Below, piece after piece: positions 52,758 to 61,551 of a stretch of 64,000 nucleotides of DNA (position 1 is its first letter; the number at the start of each line of letters is the position of its first letter). The position numbers were made by a program, and so were the translations under genes. This stretch comes from Pseudomonadota bacterium (GTDB taxonomy: Bacteria > Pseudomonadota > Gammaproteobacteria > Steroidobacterales > Steroidobacteraceae). The stretch is from assembly GCA_016713725.1 (NCBI GenBank), contig JADJOO010000016.1:82450-146449 (forward strand). The letters run 5' to 3'. A model generated the notes under the pieces. The model saw nothing but the letters and a program-made list of their open reading frames with translations. It ran no database searches and had not been told where the DNA came from.

Positions 52758-54539
52758 ATGAACACCATCGAATCAGCCGTCTCCACCGACGCCAGGGCGT
52801 CCGGCCCGCTGACCGACCAGAGCGTTGCCAAGCAGTTGCTGTTCGGCAACGTCCTGGAAGAAAACCTGTTCCCGTACCCCGCGATCAACGACCGCGATCG
52901 CGAGGTGCTCGGCATGATCGTCGAGTCCATCGACCGGTTTCTCGAAGGGAAGCAGGCCGATTTCGCGCGCTGGGATCGCGCCGCCCGGCAGCCCGACGAG
53001 TTCGTCCAGTCGCTGCGCGAGCTTGGCCTGTTCGGCCTGATCATCCCCGAGGAGTTCGGTGGTCTCGGCCTGTCGAACGCGGCCTATGCCCGCGTGCTGG
53101 CCCAGACCAGCAGTTACGACAGTTCGGTGTCGCTCACGATCGGTGCGCACAGTTCGATCGGCATGAAAGGCCTGCTGCTGTTCGGCACCGGCGAACAGAA
53201 GTCGCGCTACCTGCCGAAGCTCGCCACGGGCGAAATGATCGCTGCTTTCTGCCTGACCGAGTCCGGCGCCGGCTCCGACGCCGCTGCCATTCGTACTGCG
53301 GCGAAGCGCAATGCGGACGGCAGCTTCACCCTGAACGGCGAGAAGCTCTGGATCACCAACGGTGGCATCGCGGATTTCTACACGGTGTTTGCCCGCACCG
53401 ACGGCCCTGAAGGCAAGGTCACGGCATTCATCGTCGAAGCCGCCTGGCCCGGCGTCAGTCACGGCGCGCACGAAGACAAGATGGGTATTCGAGCCTCCTG
53501 CACGACCACGGTTGCCTTCAACGACGTGCGCGTGCCGGCCGAGAACGTGCTCGGCGAGGTCGGCAAGGGATTCAAGGTCGCGATGGGGATCCTGAACAAC
53601 GGTCGCACGGGCCTGGGCGGCGGTGCCGTAGGCGGCATGAAGGCGCTCATCCGCCGATCCGTGGCGCAGGCGCACGGGCGCAAGCAGTTCGATCGGGCCA
53701 TCGCGGAGTACGGGCTCGTGCGCGAGAAGATCGCGCAGATGACGGTCGAGTGTTTCGCCGCCGAGAGTGCGGTCTGGATGGTGGCGCACTACATTGACAG
53801 CGGCTGCGAAGACTACTCGGTCGAGGCAGCGATCACCAAGGTGTTCGCCAGCGAGGCGATGCAGCGCACGGCCTACGAGAGCCTGCAGATCGCGGGCGGC
53901 AGCGGCTACATGCGCGAATTGCCCTACGAGCAGTACGTGCGCGATGCCCGCATCCTGCCGATCTTCGAAGGCACCAACGAAATTCTCCGGCTCTACATCG
54001 CGCTGTCTTCGCTGAAGGACGTTGGCGCGTCGTTGAAGGAACTGCAGTCGGCGGTCAGTTCGATCTTCAACGACCCGATCAAGGGCTTCGGCGTGCTCTC
54101 GGGTTATGCCGAGCGGCGCTTCGCCCGCGCGACGGGCCTGGGGGCCGCAGTCAAGGTCAGCACGCCGGTCGCGCCGGCATTGCGGCCGCTGGTGGATATC
54201 TACGAGAGCTACGCCCGCGCCACCGCGCGCGTTGCCGAAAGCGTGCTGCGGAAATACGGCAGGGGCATTTCCGAGCAGCAGCACTCGCAACGGCGCATCG
54301 CGGACCTGATGATCGACCTGTTCGTCGGGCTCTGCGTGGTCTCACGAGCGGACTCGATCATCAAGAGCGACCCAGCTTCGGCGACCCAGGTGACCGACAT
54401 CGCCAAGGTATTTACTCACCAGGCGCGTCGGCGCATGGTCCGTAACGTGCGTGGGCTGAGCCACAACGAGGACGAGTCGATCGAGGCGCTGGCAGGTGCG
54501 ATCCTGGAACAGGGTCGTTATCCGTGGGACGTGCTCTAG
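52758..54539 (+). CDS. acyl-CoA dehydrogenase
   Basis: 593 residues from ATG 52758. Flavoprotein signatures: LFGLIIPEEFGGLGLSNAAYA, AAFCLTESGAGSDAAAIRT, GFKVAMGILNNGRTGLGGG and the C-terminal GGSGYMRELPYEQYVRDARIL followed by IFEGTNEILRLYIA, where a Glu acts as base. The extra C-terminal domain of about 150 residues matches long-chain (VLCAD/ACAD9-like) members. It would carry out the first step of fatty acid beta-oxidation. No other beta-oxidation gene is adjacent. Confidence 0.92.
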   Translation: MNTIESAVSTDARASGPLTDQSVAKQLLFGNVLEENLFPYPAINDRDREVLGMIVESIDRFLEGKQADFARWDRAARQPDEFVQSLRELGLFGLIIPEEFGGLGLSNAAYARVLAQTSSYDSSVSLTIGAHSSIGMKGLLLFGTGEQKSRYLPKLATGEMIAAFCLTESGAGSDAAAIRTAAKRNADGSFTLNGEKLWITNGGIADFYTVFARTDGPEGKVTAFIVEAAWPGVSHGAHEDKMGIRASCTTTVAFNDVRVPAENVLGEVGKGFKVAMGILNNGRTGLGGGAVGGMKALIRRSVAQAHGRKQFDRAIAEYGLVREKIAQMTVECFAAESAVWMVAHYIDSGCEDYSVEAAITKVFASEAMQRTAYESLQIAGGSGYMRELPYEQYVRDARILPIFEGTNEILRLYIALSSLKDVGASLKELQSAVSSIFNDPIKGFGVLSGYAERRFARATGLGAAVKVSTPVAPALRPLVDIYESYARATARVAESVLRKYGRGISEQQHSQRRIADLMIDLFVGLCVVSRADSIIKSDPASATQVTDIAKVFTHQARRRMVRNVRGLSHNEDESIEALAGAILEQGRYPWDVL

Positions 54540-54551
54540 GGCAGAGCTTCC

Positions 54552-54629
54552 CTAGGCAGCCAGGTCTTCGACCTGCGTGAGCAGGTAGAGGACGATTGCG
54601 GCGAGCATCACTGTGGCGGCGAATTCCAT
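54552..54629 (-). CDS. candidate 25-residue membrane peptide
   Basis: ATG 54629 lies seven bases after GAGGAG, one of the best ribosome-binding sites in the window. It opens a 25-codon frame with a single hydrophobic helix (AATVMLAAIVLYLLTQVEDL) ending at TAG. It lies in the gap after the acyl-CoA dehydrogenase, on the opposite strand. Small peptides of this type often associate with membrane complexes; the function is unknown. Confidence 0.45.
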   Translation of the reverse strand: MEFAATVMLAAIVLYLLTQVEDLAA

Positions 54630-54780
54630 GGCGGGTCTCCTCGGCGCGCCGACGTGGCGCTGTGTGACTGATGACCATGAGATGCCGCAGTCACTCGCAG
54701 GGTTGCACGCGGGTCACGGATCGCGACGAAACGTGCGCCGCGTACGATGAGTCGAACGAAGGCGGGTAGGGCGCGCCGAT

Positions 54781-55782
54781 CTAGCGCGACAGGTCGAGCA
54801 TCAACTTGCCGATGTGGACGCTCGATTCCATGACACGATGGGCCTCGGCCGCCTGTTCGAGCGGAAAGACCTGGTGAATGACGGGGCCGGCACGGCCGGC
54901 GTCCAGCGCGGGCCAGACGCGCTCGCGCAGATCCCTGGCAATCGCTGCTTTCTGGGCCGTGGTCCGTGGGCGCATCGTCGACCCGGTGATGGTCAGGCGA
55001 CGCCGCATGATGTCGAACAGGTCCAGGCTTTCGACGCGCGTACCCGCCTGGGTTGCAACTTCGACCAGTCGGCCGTCCATCGCCAGGCACTTGAGGTTGC
55101 GCTCGAAATAGGGTGCCCCGACGATGTCGATGACCACGTCGACACCGCGACCGCCGGTCAGTTCTGCAATGCGCTCGGCGAAGTCGGCCGTCCGGTAATT
55201 GATGGCAGCGTCTGCGCCCAGTCGCACGCACGCAGCGCACTTCTCGTCGTTGCCGGCGGTGGCGTAGGCGCGCGCCCCGAACTCGCGCGCGAGTTGAATG
55301 GCCGTGACGCCGATACCGCTGCTGCCACCGTGCACCAGCACGGTCTCGTCGCGTGCGAGACGCCCATGGATGAACAGGTTGGCCCAGACGGTGAAGTACG
55401 TTTCGGGCAGGGCCGCGGCCCGGATCGCGTCGTAGCCCATTGGCCAGGGCAGGCACTGCGTTGCTGGCGCAGCGCAGTACTCAGCGTATCCGCCTCCATT
55501 CGCGAGCGCGCACACACGATCGCCGATCGCGAAGCCCTGCGCTTCACCCCCAAGCGCGACCACTTCACCTGCCACCTCGAGACCAATAATCGGACTCGCC
55601 CCGGGAGGTGCCGGGTACAGCCCTTTGCGCTGCGCAACGTCGGGGCGGTTCACGCCTGCGGCCTGCACCCGGATCAGGACTTCGTCCGGTCTCGGTTGCG
55701 GCACGACCGTCGAGCCGATCGTCAGGACTTCGGGTCCGCCGGCGGCAGTCGCGGCAACGTAGCGCATGGTCTCAGGAATCAT
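54781..55782 (-). CDS. zinc-less NAD(P)H:quinone oxidoreductase (MDR family)
   Basis: 333 residues from ATG 55782 (MIPETMRYVAATAAGGPEVL). Medium-chain reductase with GroES-like N-terminus (DEVLIRVQAAGVNRPDVAQRKG, IIGLEVAGEVVALG) and the cofactor loop LVHGGSSGIGVTAIQLARE. DIVGAPYFERNLKCL and MRPRTTAQKAAIARDL are typical of the PIG3/QOR-like group. It reduces quinones with NADPH. An open frame reads straight from the hydrolase upstream into it, but only because that gene is frameshifted. Confidence 0.88.
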   Translation of the reverse strand: MIPETMRYVAATAAGGPEVLTIGSTVVPQPRPDEVLIRVQAAGVNRPDVAQRKGLYPAPPGASPIIGLEVAGEVVALGGEAQGFAIGDRVCALANGGGYAEYCAAPATQCLPWPMGYDAIRAAALPETYFTVWANLFIHGRLARDETVLVHGGSSGIGVTAIQLAREFGARAYATAGNDEKCAACVRLGADAAINYRTADFAERIAELTGGRGVDVVIDIVGAPYFERNLKCLAMDGRLVEVATQAGTRVESLDLFDIMRRRLTITGSTMRPRTTAQKAAIARDLRERVWPALDAGRAGPVIHQVFPLEQAAEAHRVMESSVHIGKLMLDLSR

Positions 55783-55846
55783 GGGGAGTCCGTCAGGGTC
55801 AGGTGTTCGAAGGTCAGGTCGAGGCAATTCCGGGCACGGCGTGTCG

Positions 55847-57016
55847 TCAACGCAGCCAGTTTTCGAGTTGTGAGTACACCTCGGGGCGACCGAGCAGTTC
55901 GAGGTGTCCCATCTCGTAGCCGATCCACTGTCGCTCCTTCGGAAGCGCCAGGGTCGCGCGCTGTCGCTCTGTTTGCCGCCCAGGGCACTGTCGAGCGGAA
56001 CCAGACCGTCGCCTACCAGTCTTTCTGCAAGCAGGCCGCGACGCTTGCCGAGAGTAGCGGCCAGCGCATAGCACTCGACGTCGGCCGGCAATGGGACGAA
56101 CTCATGCTCGATATCCGTGATGCTGCCGTAGCGCAGGTTCGTGATGCCTGCGCTGCGGGCCTTGCCCAGGCTCGTGAACGGGGCCACGTACGGACTCAAT
56201 TCCATGACGTAATCGAGACGGTTGCCGCCGCGTTCGAGCGGTGCCCCGTGGTGGGGCGTGCCCAGCGAAAACAGCTTGCGCAGCAGGCCCCGCCACGAAT
56301 GCCCGGCGGCGGTGCCGTGTTGAATGGCGCTTCTCGCCACGAGGCCGCCCATGCTGTGGCCCACGATCACCAGCTGCGTCACAGGGACAGGCCAGCGCCC
56401 GAGCAACGCCTCCAGCATCACCGCGAGGCTCCTGCCGTTGGTGTCGATCGAGCGGCCGCTGTTGTAACGAAGCTGGACCATCGTGTGGCCGGTTGTCTCC
56501 GCCACGTTTGCGATGCGGTGATGGCCGTCGCGCACCCAGTGCTGTTCGTTGAGGCACAGGCCATGAATTGCCAGCAGCACTTTGTCGGACGCGTCCTGCA
56601 CGACGTCGCCGGGACGTTCGGGATCCACGAAGTCGCTGCCGTGCAGGAAACTCATCTCGATTGCCAGTGGATTGGCCGTCCGCTCGAGGTGATCGCCGTA
56701 GACGCCGTTGATGGCCGATACCCATGCGTTCCTGCTCGTCGTCGATTCGCGCCTGCGGGCAGGAAGCGCCGCCATCGGGAATCAGCCCGGCATCGAGGCC
56801 CTTGCCAATGACGCGTGTCGTGCCGCGGATGCTGCGGTAAATGAGGCCGGTCAGGCCGCGCGTCGAGTCCGCCCGCGACGCACCGAGCGGCGGGTGCACG
56901 AGCTGGATGGTGTGGTGCATCTTCTCCACGAGCGTGGTGATGCCGAGCGTGGCGTCGAACGCCAGGCGCGCGGCGCCCCGCAGGTCCGAGACAGTCGTCC
57001 GGTTGATCGTGCTCAT
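55847..57016 (-). CDS. PGAP1/lipase-like alpha/beta hydrolase (two frameshifts)
   Basis: From ATG 57016 (MSTINRTTVSDLRGAARLAFDA) the frame gives ITTLVEKMHHTIQL. A shift near 56765 follows at GKGLDAGLIP, then INGVYGDHLERTANPLAIEM, VLLAIHGLCLNEQHW and the nucleophile elbow VIVGHSMGGLVARS with catalytic Ser. A second shift near 55960 leads to the natural end ERQWIGYEMGHLELLGRPEVY, with the probable catalytic His in MGHLELL. About 389 residues. Cytoplasmic esterase or lipase; substrate unknown. Confidence 0.72.
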
Positions 57017-57029
57017 GGTGTGTCCTGGC

Positions 57030-57342
57030 TCAGTTGGTGAGGGCGCGCATGACCGCGACGGGATCGTTGCGGATTGCGCGCAGCAATGCACGTGCGGGAC
57101 CCGTGGGATCGCGCCGTCCCTGTTCCCAGTTCCGCAGCGTCGATACTTCGATCGAAAGAAGCTCTGCAAACTTCGACTGGCTCAGGCCGGTCGCGGCGCG
57201 GATGGCACGCACGTCGATCGTGTGCCCGTTGCGGGGGCGGGACGCCGCCGACCACTCGCGCCAGGCGTGTCAACCGGCGCACGCGCTGCTGGCGCAGTTC
57301 GCGCGCGGACTCCAGCAGCTTGATGAAGACGTCGTGGCTCAT
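57030..57342 (-). CDS. HTH antitoxin-like regulator (one frameshift)
   Basis: From ATG 57342 MSHDVFIKLLESARELRQQR is read. Near 57230 the frame changes and continues RNGHTIDVRAIRAATGLSQS, then KFAELLSIEVSTLRNWEQGRRDPTGPARALLR, ending at 57030. This is the NadS/HigA2-like antitoxin pattern. No toxin gene is seen next to it, so it may be an orphan or a remnant. It lies 13 bases before the hydrolase gene on the same strand. Confidence 0.6.
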
Positions 57343-57439
57343 CGCCGCAGCAAGGTACGTCAGTGACGCAGGTACGTCAATGGCGTACTGTGCGCAGGCG
57401 TGGTACCCGCGTCACGCAGGGTCGCTGGCTGCTCGGCGC

Positions 57440-58474
57440 TCAGGCGGCCGAACTGCCCCGTTCGTACCAACCCTTGCTGGAATTCACGATCTTCACCACC
57501 AGCAGCATCACCGGCACTTCGATCAGCACGCCGACCACCGTTGCCAGCGCGGCACCCGACTCGAAGCCGAACAGGCTGATGGCGGCCGCCACGGCGAGTT
57601 CGAAGAAGTTCGATGCACCGATCAGTGCCGAAGGGCAGGCGATGGAGTGCTTCTCACCGAGCGCCCGGTTCAGCACGTAGGCAAGCGACGAGTTGAAGAA
57701 CACCTGGATCAGGATCGGCACCGCGAGCAGGGCGATCACCAGGGGCTGCTGCAGGATTGCCTTGCCCTGGAACGCAAACAGCAGGACCAGTGTAACGCAG
57801 CAGGGCCACCACGGACCACGGCCCGATCTTTGCCATGGCAGCATCGAAGGTCGCCGGCCCCCGCCGCAGCAGCCAGCGCCGCCAGGCTTGCGCCAGGACC
57901 ACCGGAATCACGATGTAGAGCACCACCGAGGTGATCAGCGTGCCCCACGGCACCGTGATCGCCGCGATGCCCAGCAGCAGGCCCACGATTGGAGCAAAGG
58001 CGATCACCATGATCGAATCGTTGAGTGCGACCTGAGTCAGCGTGAACATGGGATCGCCGTTCGTGAGCCGGCTCCAGACGAAAACCATTGCCGTGCAGGG
58101 GGCCGCGGCCAGCAGGATGAGTCCGGCGATGTAACTGTCGATCTGGTCTGCCGGCAACCAGGGTGCAAACAGGTGCCGCACGAAAATCCACGCCAGCAAC
58201 GCCATCGAGAATGGCTTCACCAGCCAGTTGACGAAGAGCGTCACGCCGATGCCACGCGTGCGTGCCGGCGGACTTCGCCGAGTGCGCTGAAGTCGACCTT
58301 CACCAGCATCGGGATGATCATCACCCAGATCAGCACGCCGACCGGGATGTTGACCCTTGCCAGCTCCAGGCGTCCGATCGACTGGAACACTTCCGGGAAG
58401 TAGTGGCCCGCGCCGGTGCCAACGACGATGCAGGCGAAGACCCAGAGCGTCAGGTAGCGCTCGAAGGCATTCAT
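57440..58474 (-). CDS. ACR3-family arsenite efflux transporter (two frameshifts)
   Basis: From ATG 58474 (MNAFERYLTLWVFACIVVGTGAG) ten membrane helices follow. Frame changes occur near 58255 (after FSALGEVRRHAR) and near 57795 (after KIGPWSVVALL). The conserved AAAPCTAMVFVWSRL contains the Cys essential for ACR3 function, and NDSIMVIAFAPIVGLLLG is also typical. The C-terminus with SLAYVLNRALGEKHSIACPSALIGASNFFELAVA is intact. It exports As(III) across the inner membrane. It is last in the ars operon, after arsC. Confidence 0.82.
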
Positions 58475-58539
58475 CGGCGCGTTCGTCGTACGGCTGGCCT
58501 GCGACTGGGAGGCCGCTTGCTGCAGACATCTTCTATACC

Positions 58540-59019
58540 TCAGCGGACCTGTTCGCCGATTCGATCCAGTTCCAGTTTCAGGCGCGCACGATCCTGCTGC
58601 AGGTCGTGCAGCGGCAGCGCGACGAAGGCTTCGACGCGCCGACGCAGTGTCCGGTAGGCCGCCATGAACGCTGCGTCGATCTGCACGTCGGTACCCGTTG
58701 CGTGAGCCGGGTCGTCGACGCCCCAGTGTGTGCGCAACACCGGACCCAGGTACGCCGGGCAGGTTTCACCTGCTGCATTCGAACAAACGGTGATGACGAT
58801 GTCAGGGGTCACGGGAAGCGCATCCCAGGACTTGCTGTGACAGCCGTCGATGGCGATGCCTTCGCGTTCGAGCAAGGCGAGCGAGCGTGGGTGCACCTTG
58901 CCCGTGGGCTTGCTGCCGGCGCTCATCGCTTGCCAGCCCTTTGGAGCGAGGTGATTGAAAGTCGCCTCCCCCAGGATCGACCTGCAGGAGTTGCCGGTGC
59001 ACAGGAAAAGTACGTTCAT
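58540..59019 (-). CDS. arsC: arsenate reductase, low-molecular-weight phosphatase type
   Basis: 159 residues from ATG 59019. The phosphatase loop is FLCTGNSCRS; further Cys residues lie in VITVCSNAAGETCPAYLG, and HWGVDDPAHATG carries the Asp. It reduces arsenate to arsenite with thioredoxin or glutaredoxin, feeding the ACR3 exporter downstream. Seven bases separate it from the remnant of arsI upstream. Confidence 0.9.
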   Translation of the reverse strand: MNVLFLCTGNSCRSILGEATFNHLAPKGWQAMSAGSKPTGKVHPRSLALLEREGIAIDGCHSKSWDALPVTPDIVITVCSNAAGETCPAYLGPVLRTHWGVDDPAHATGTDVQIDAAFMAAYRTLRRRVEAFVALPLHDLQQDRARLKLELDRIGEQVR

Positions 59020-59025
59020 CCGGGT

Positions 59026-59082
59026 CTAGGCCGCGCAGCAGCGGACGCCGGGAGCGGAGGCATGGACGGGCAGGCGTTTCAT
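59026..59082 (-). pseudogene. 18-codon deletion remnant of an arsI/cadI-like gene
   Basis: The ATG at 59082 overlaps the arsR stop (ATGA). The peptide begins MKRLPVH, close to the MKRLHVHV start of ArsI/CadI dioxygenase-like proteins, and ends VRCCAA, like their Cys-pair tails. It looks like both ends of that gene with the ~130 residues between deleted in frame. The short length makes chance similarity possible. Confidence 0.45.
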
Positions 59083-59426
59083 GCGGATTTCTTCTTGCGA
59101 CGGACGGCGACAGGGGATGCACATTCCGGTGCACAGATGGCTGCGAGGCTGCAGCAGTTGTCGGTCAGGTAACCGACCAGCGTGCGCATGCGTTCGAAGT
59201 TGGGGCTGTAATAGATGAACCGGCCGTCCTTGCGTGCCGCCACGAGGCCCGCCGCCGCCAGTTCCTTGAGATGGAAGGAAAGGGTGGGGCCCGGGATTGC
59301 GAGTTGCTCGCTGATCTCACCAGCCGGGTAGCCGTCCGGTCCGCGCAGCACCAGCAGGCGAAAGACCGCGAGCCTGGATTCCTGGGCAAGAGCCGCGAGT
59401 GCCTTGACGGTATCGTTTTCGTTCAT
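59079..59426 (-). CDS. arsR: ArsR-family arsenic-responsive repressor
   Basis: 115 residues from ATG 59426. Winged helix: VKALAALAQESRLAVFRLLV, ISEQLAIPGPTLSFHLKELAAAGLV and the wing RKDGRFIYYSPN. Arsenite-binding cysteines are probably in the C-terminal LTDNCCSLAAICAPEC, as in the AfArsR-like class, not in the E. coli CVC position. It is the first gene of the ars operon and presumably binds the dyad at its own start. Confidence 0.92.
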   Translation of the reverse strand: MNENDTVKALAALAQESRLAVFRLLVLRGPDGYPAGEISEQLAIPGPTLSFHLKELAAAGLVAARKDGRFIYYSPNFERMRTLVGYLTDNCCSLAAICAPECASPVAVRRKKKSA

Positions 59427-59452
59427 ATTTCCAAATATATCGAAACATTACC
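59425..59452 (-). promoter_or_regulatory. probable ArsR operator at the arsR start
   Basis: The minus strand has TTTCGATATATTTGGAAATAT just before and into the ATG, including the inverted repeat ATATTT-GG-AAATAT (59425-59438). It is strongly A+T-rich compared with its surroundings, as ArsR operators are. GGAA in the dyad may double as ribosome-binding site. Confidence 0.45.
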
Positions 59453-59539
59453 GATCAAAACAAGTCCGGTTGGGCCGCAGTTGCATGGGCCGGCAAACTC
59501 CCTGCTCGGTGAAGACGGGGGGAACCGTCGCAGTCGGTG

Positions 59540-59965
59540 CTACTCGGCGAGCATGTCGCCCGAGCCGCCGAACTCCTTCGGGAAGTCCTTGAATTTCGGC
59601 AAGCCGTCTTTCACGGCCATGACCTTCTCGCCGTAGTGCACGTGCAGCGTAGGCTTGTAGCTGAGCCCGGTCACCGAGCCCGCCGGCACGTCGACCATGC
59701 CCATCCCGGGGTGACCGACCAGGACTGCCGCGCCGCAGCTCCTGCAGAACTGGCGGTGACTGTTCTCCGTCTTCTTGTAGAGGCCGAGGTTGTCGGCGCC
59801 CTTCGTGACTTTTACGCTCGTCGCGGGCCAGAGCGCAGCCGCGTGGATGGGCGCGCTCAACCAGCCGCGGCACGAACTGCAGTGACAGAAGGCCTGCACG
59901 GCCGGATCACCCGTGATCTCGAGCTGGACTGCGCCACACATGCAACCCGCTTTGTAAGTCGACAT
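59540..59965 (-). CDS. GFA-family zinc protein
   Basis: 141 residues from ATG 59965 (MSTYKAGCMCGAVQLEITG). Zinc cysteines are in GCMCGAV, FCHCSSCRGW and FCRSCGAAV, the pattern of the Gfa/CENP-V domain. Founding members were linked to the S-hydroxymethylglutathione adduct of formaldehyde, but most homologues are uncharacterised. It stands alone, and the ars operon starts 113 bases away. Confidence 0.85.
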   Translation of the reverse strand: MSTYKAGCMCGAVQLEITGDPAVQAFCHCSSCRGWLSAPIHAAALWPATSVKVTKGADNLGLYKKTENSHRQFCRSCGAAVLVGHPGMGMVDVPAGSVTGLSYKPTLHVHYGEKVMAVKDGLPKFKDFPKEFGGSGDMLAE

Positions 59966-60110
59966 TGGTATTCCCTGCCCAGTGCATGCGACCGGGGGTC
60001 GCGACGGGGCCAGGATAGTCCGCCTCGGCAAGGCTCGGTGCACGTGGCGCTGCAACAAGAGGCCACCAGAGCTGCCCGTTTCTGCCGCGTAGATTCCGCG
60101 GACTACGGAT

Positions 60111-60882
60111 TCAGGGAACCTCGACCAGCAGGCTGCAGCAAGTCACGCCCGATTCGGCCTTGGCCAGTTCCACCTGCGGCACGGTCACGACCGTCAGTCC
60201 GCGGCCTCCAGTCGTGCGCGCGTGCGGACATGCTGCAGCGGGTGGATCACCGCACCCCCCAGTGCGAGGGCGTTCGCGGCATGCGGTTCCGCGGGATCGA
60301 CTGTCAGCGCCCGATATCCTGCAAAGGCGTCCGCTTCGACCCAGGCCGGATTCAGCAGCACCAGGTCGTCGGCGACGCGTGTCACCGCTGACTTCAGGTG
60401 CAGGCAACCCGTGAAGGTCAACGGGATCACTTCATAGCCATACGGTGCGAGCTGATCGGCCAGTTGCTGTATCGCACCGCCGGTCGTGCGCGTCGACAGG
60501 CCGATGTAGATCCTGCGCCCGGCGACCAGCACGTCACCGCCGTCAAGGTTGCGGGCGCGCAAACGCGGATGAGGGGTCGATGCGCGGCGAGAGCCGCCTC
60601 GACCGACGCCGTTTCAGGCTGCCTTGAAGGTGCGCCCGGCCGGGAAATGACGGCCACTTCGTCGAGCACCACGGCCGCGTCTTCGACGAAGACACCGTCG
60701 GGCAGCTGCGGTGCCGGGGGCAACCGCCGCACTCCTGCGCCGAGTTGTTCCAGCACCGACTCGTACACCTCGTGCTCGGCCTGTGCGCCGGCGACGTCCA
60801 GTGGCTCGCGCTCGAGGTGGGTGAGTTCGCAGCTCGCAAGCGCCGGGCTCACCTCGCGCGTGTAGGCAATCAGCATCGTCAT
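60111..60882 (-). CDS. dimethylarginine dimethylaminohydrolase-like amidinotransferase (two frameshifts)
   Basis: From ATG 60882 (MTMLIAYTREVSPALASCELTHLER) the fold continues with DGVFVEDAAVVLDEVAVISRPG. A shift near 60545 leads to DGGDVLVAGRRIYIGLSTRT and a CLHLKSAVT segment holding the catalytic His. A second shift near 60199 leads to the C-terminal AKAESGVTCCSLLVEV with the nucleophilic Cys. About 257 residues when joined. The enzyme would release citrulline and a methylamine from methylated arginine, or act on a related guanidine. Confidence 0.78.
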
Positions 60883-60966
60883 GTTCCAGCCGCAGGTCAA
60901 CCCGTCGTCGCCCACACTACCAGGAAATGAAGAGCCGCTGGCCGGTCAGCGTGCCCAGAGGGACCC

Positions 60967-61551
60967 TCAATGGCCGGGGGCTCGCCAGAGATCGAACCGC
61001 TCCGTGACGCCGTCGCGCGTTCGCACCACGCGCACGCCGGGGGTGTCCCGCAGGAACTGCAGCTGGTCCCGGGTGACCGGTGCGGTCAGCGGCAGCGCAT
61101 CGCGCGACGGGACGGGAATCGGCGGTTCATTGATCCCGATCGAACGGAACCCCTCGGGCATCGCCTGCAGCGGCAGCGTGCGGTCGTCGGCGACGATCGC
61201 GTAGCGACTGTCGCTTTCCTTGACGGCACGCTTGTCCAGCGTCGACCAGGCGTAACCCACGAGGTGCGTGGCATGCCGGCCGGCCGTGTTGACGTCCACG
61301 GCCGTCAGCGTGACGTAGTCGCGCGCGTTCACGCCCAGTTCGGGGCGGTCGTAGGCGAAGACCATGGACTCGCCAGCCACCGTGATCGTGGCGGCGGTGC
61401 GTTCGTCGAGGTATTCACGTGGACCGTGCGGTTGCTCACTCGCGCAACCTGCGAGGTGGCCCGCGGCGAGCAAAGCCCCCGATGCCAGCGCGATCGCGAC
61501 GGACCAGCCGAACCTCGTCCCGCTGGCGGGCGAACGGTCGCTAGAAATCAT
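60967..61551 (-). CDS. unknown lipoprotein linked to the barrel protein
   Basis: 194 residues from ATG 61551. The signal peptide ends in the lipobox LAGC. The mature part has TVAGESMVFAYDRPELGVNARDYVTLTAVDVNTAG, VGYAWSTLDKR and a C-terminal RDGVTERFDLWRAP. I do not recognise the family. Its start lies within the last bases of the upstream barrel gene (overlap 61541-61551), so the two are co-translated and probably act together at the outer membrane. Confidence 0.65.
   Translation of the reverse strand: MISSDRSPASGTRFGWSVAIALASGALLAAGHLAGCASEQPHGPREYLDERTAATITVAGESMVFAYDRPELGVNARDYVTLTAVDVNTAGRHATHLVGYAWSTLDKRAVKESDSRYAIVADDRTLPLQAMPEGFRSIGINEPPIPVPSRDALPLTAPVTRDQLQFLRDTPGVRVVRTRDGVTERFDLWRAPGH

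Noticed and set aside
54781..56775. A single 664-codon open frame that would fuse a lipase-like hydrolase to a quinone oxidoreductase.
   Set aside because: The hydrolase changes frame near 55960, and its natural end is readable in another frame. The oxidoreductase has its own ATG at 55782 and a full-length family match from there.
54814..56811. A 665-codon plus-strand frame.
   Set aside because: Antisense shadow of the oxidoreductase and hydrolase genes; no recognisable motif.
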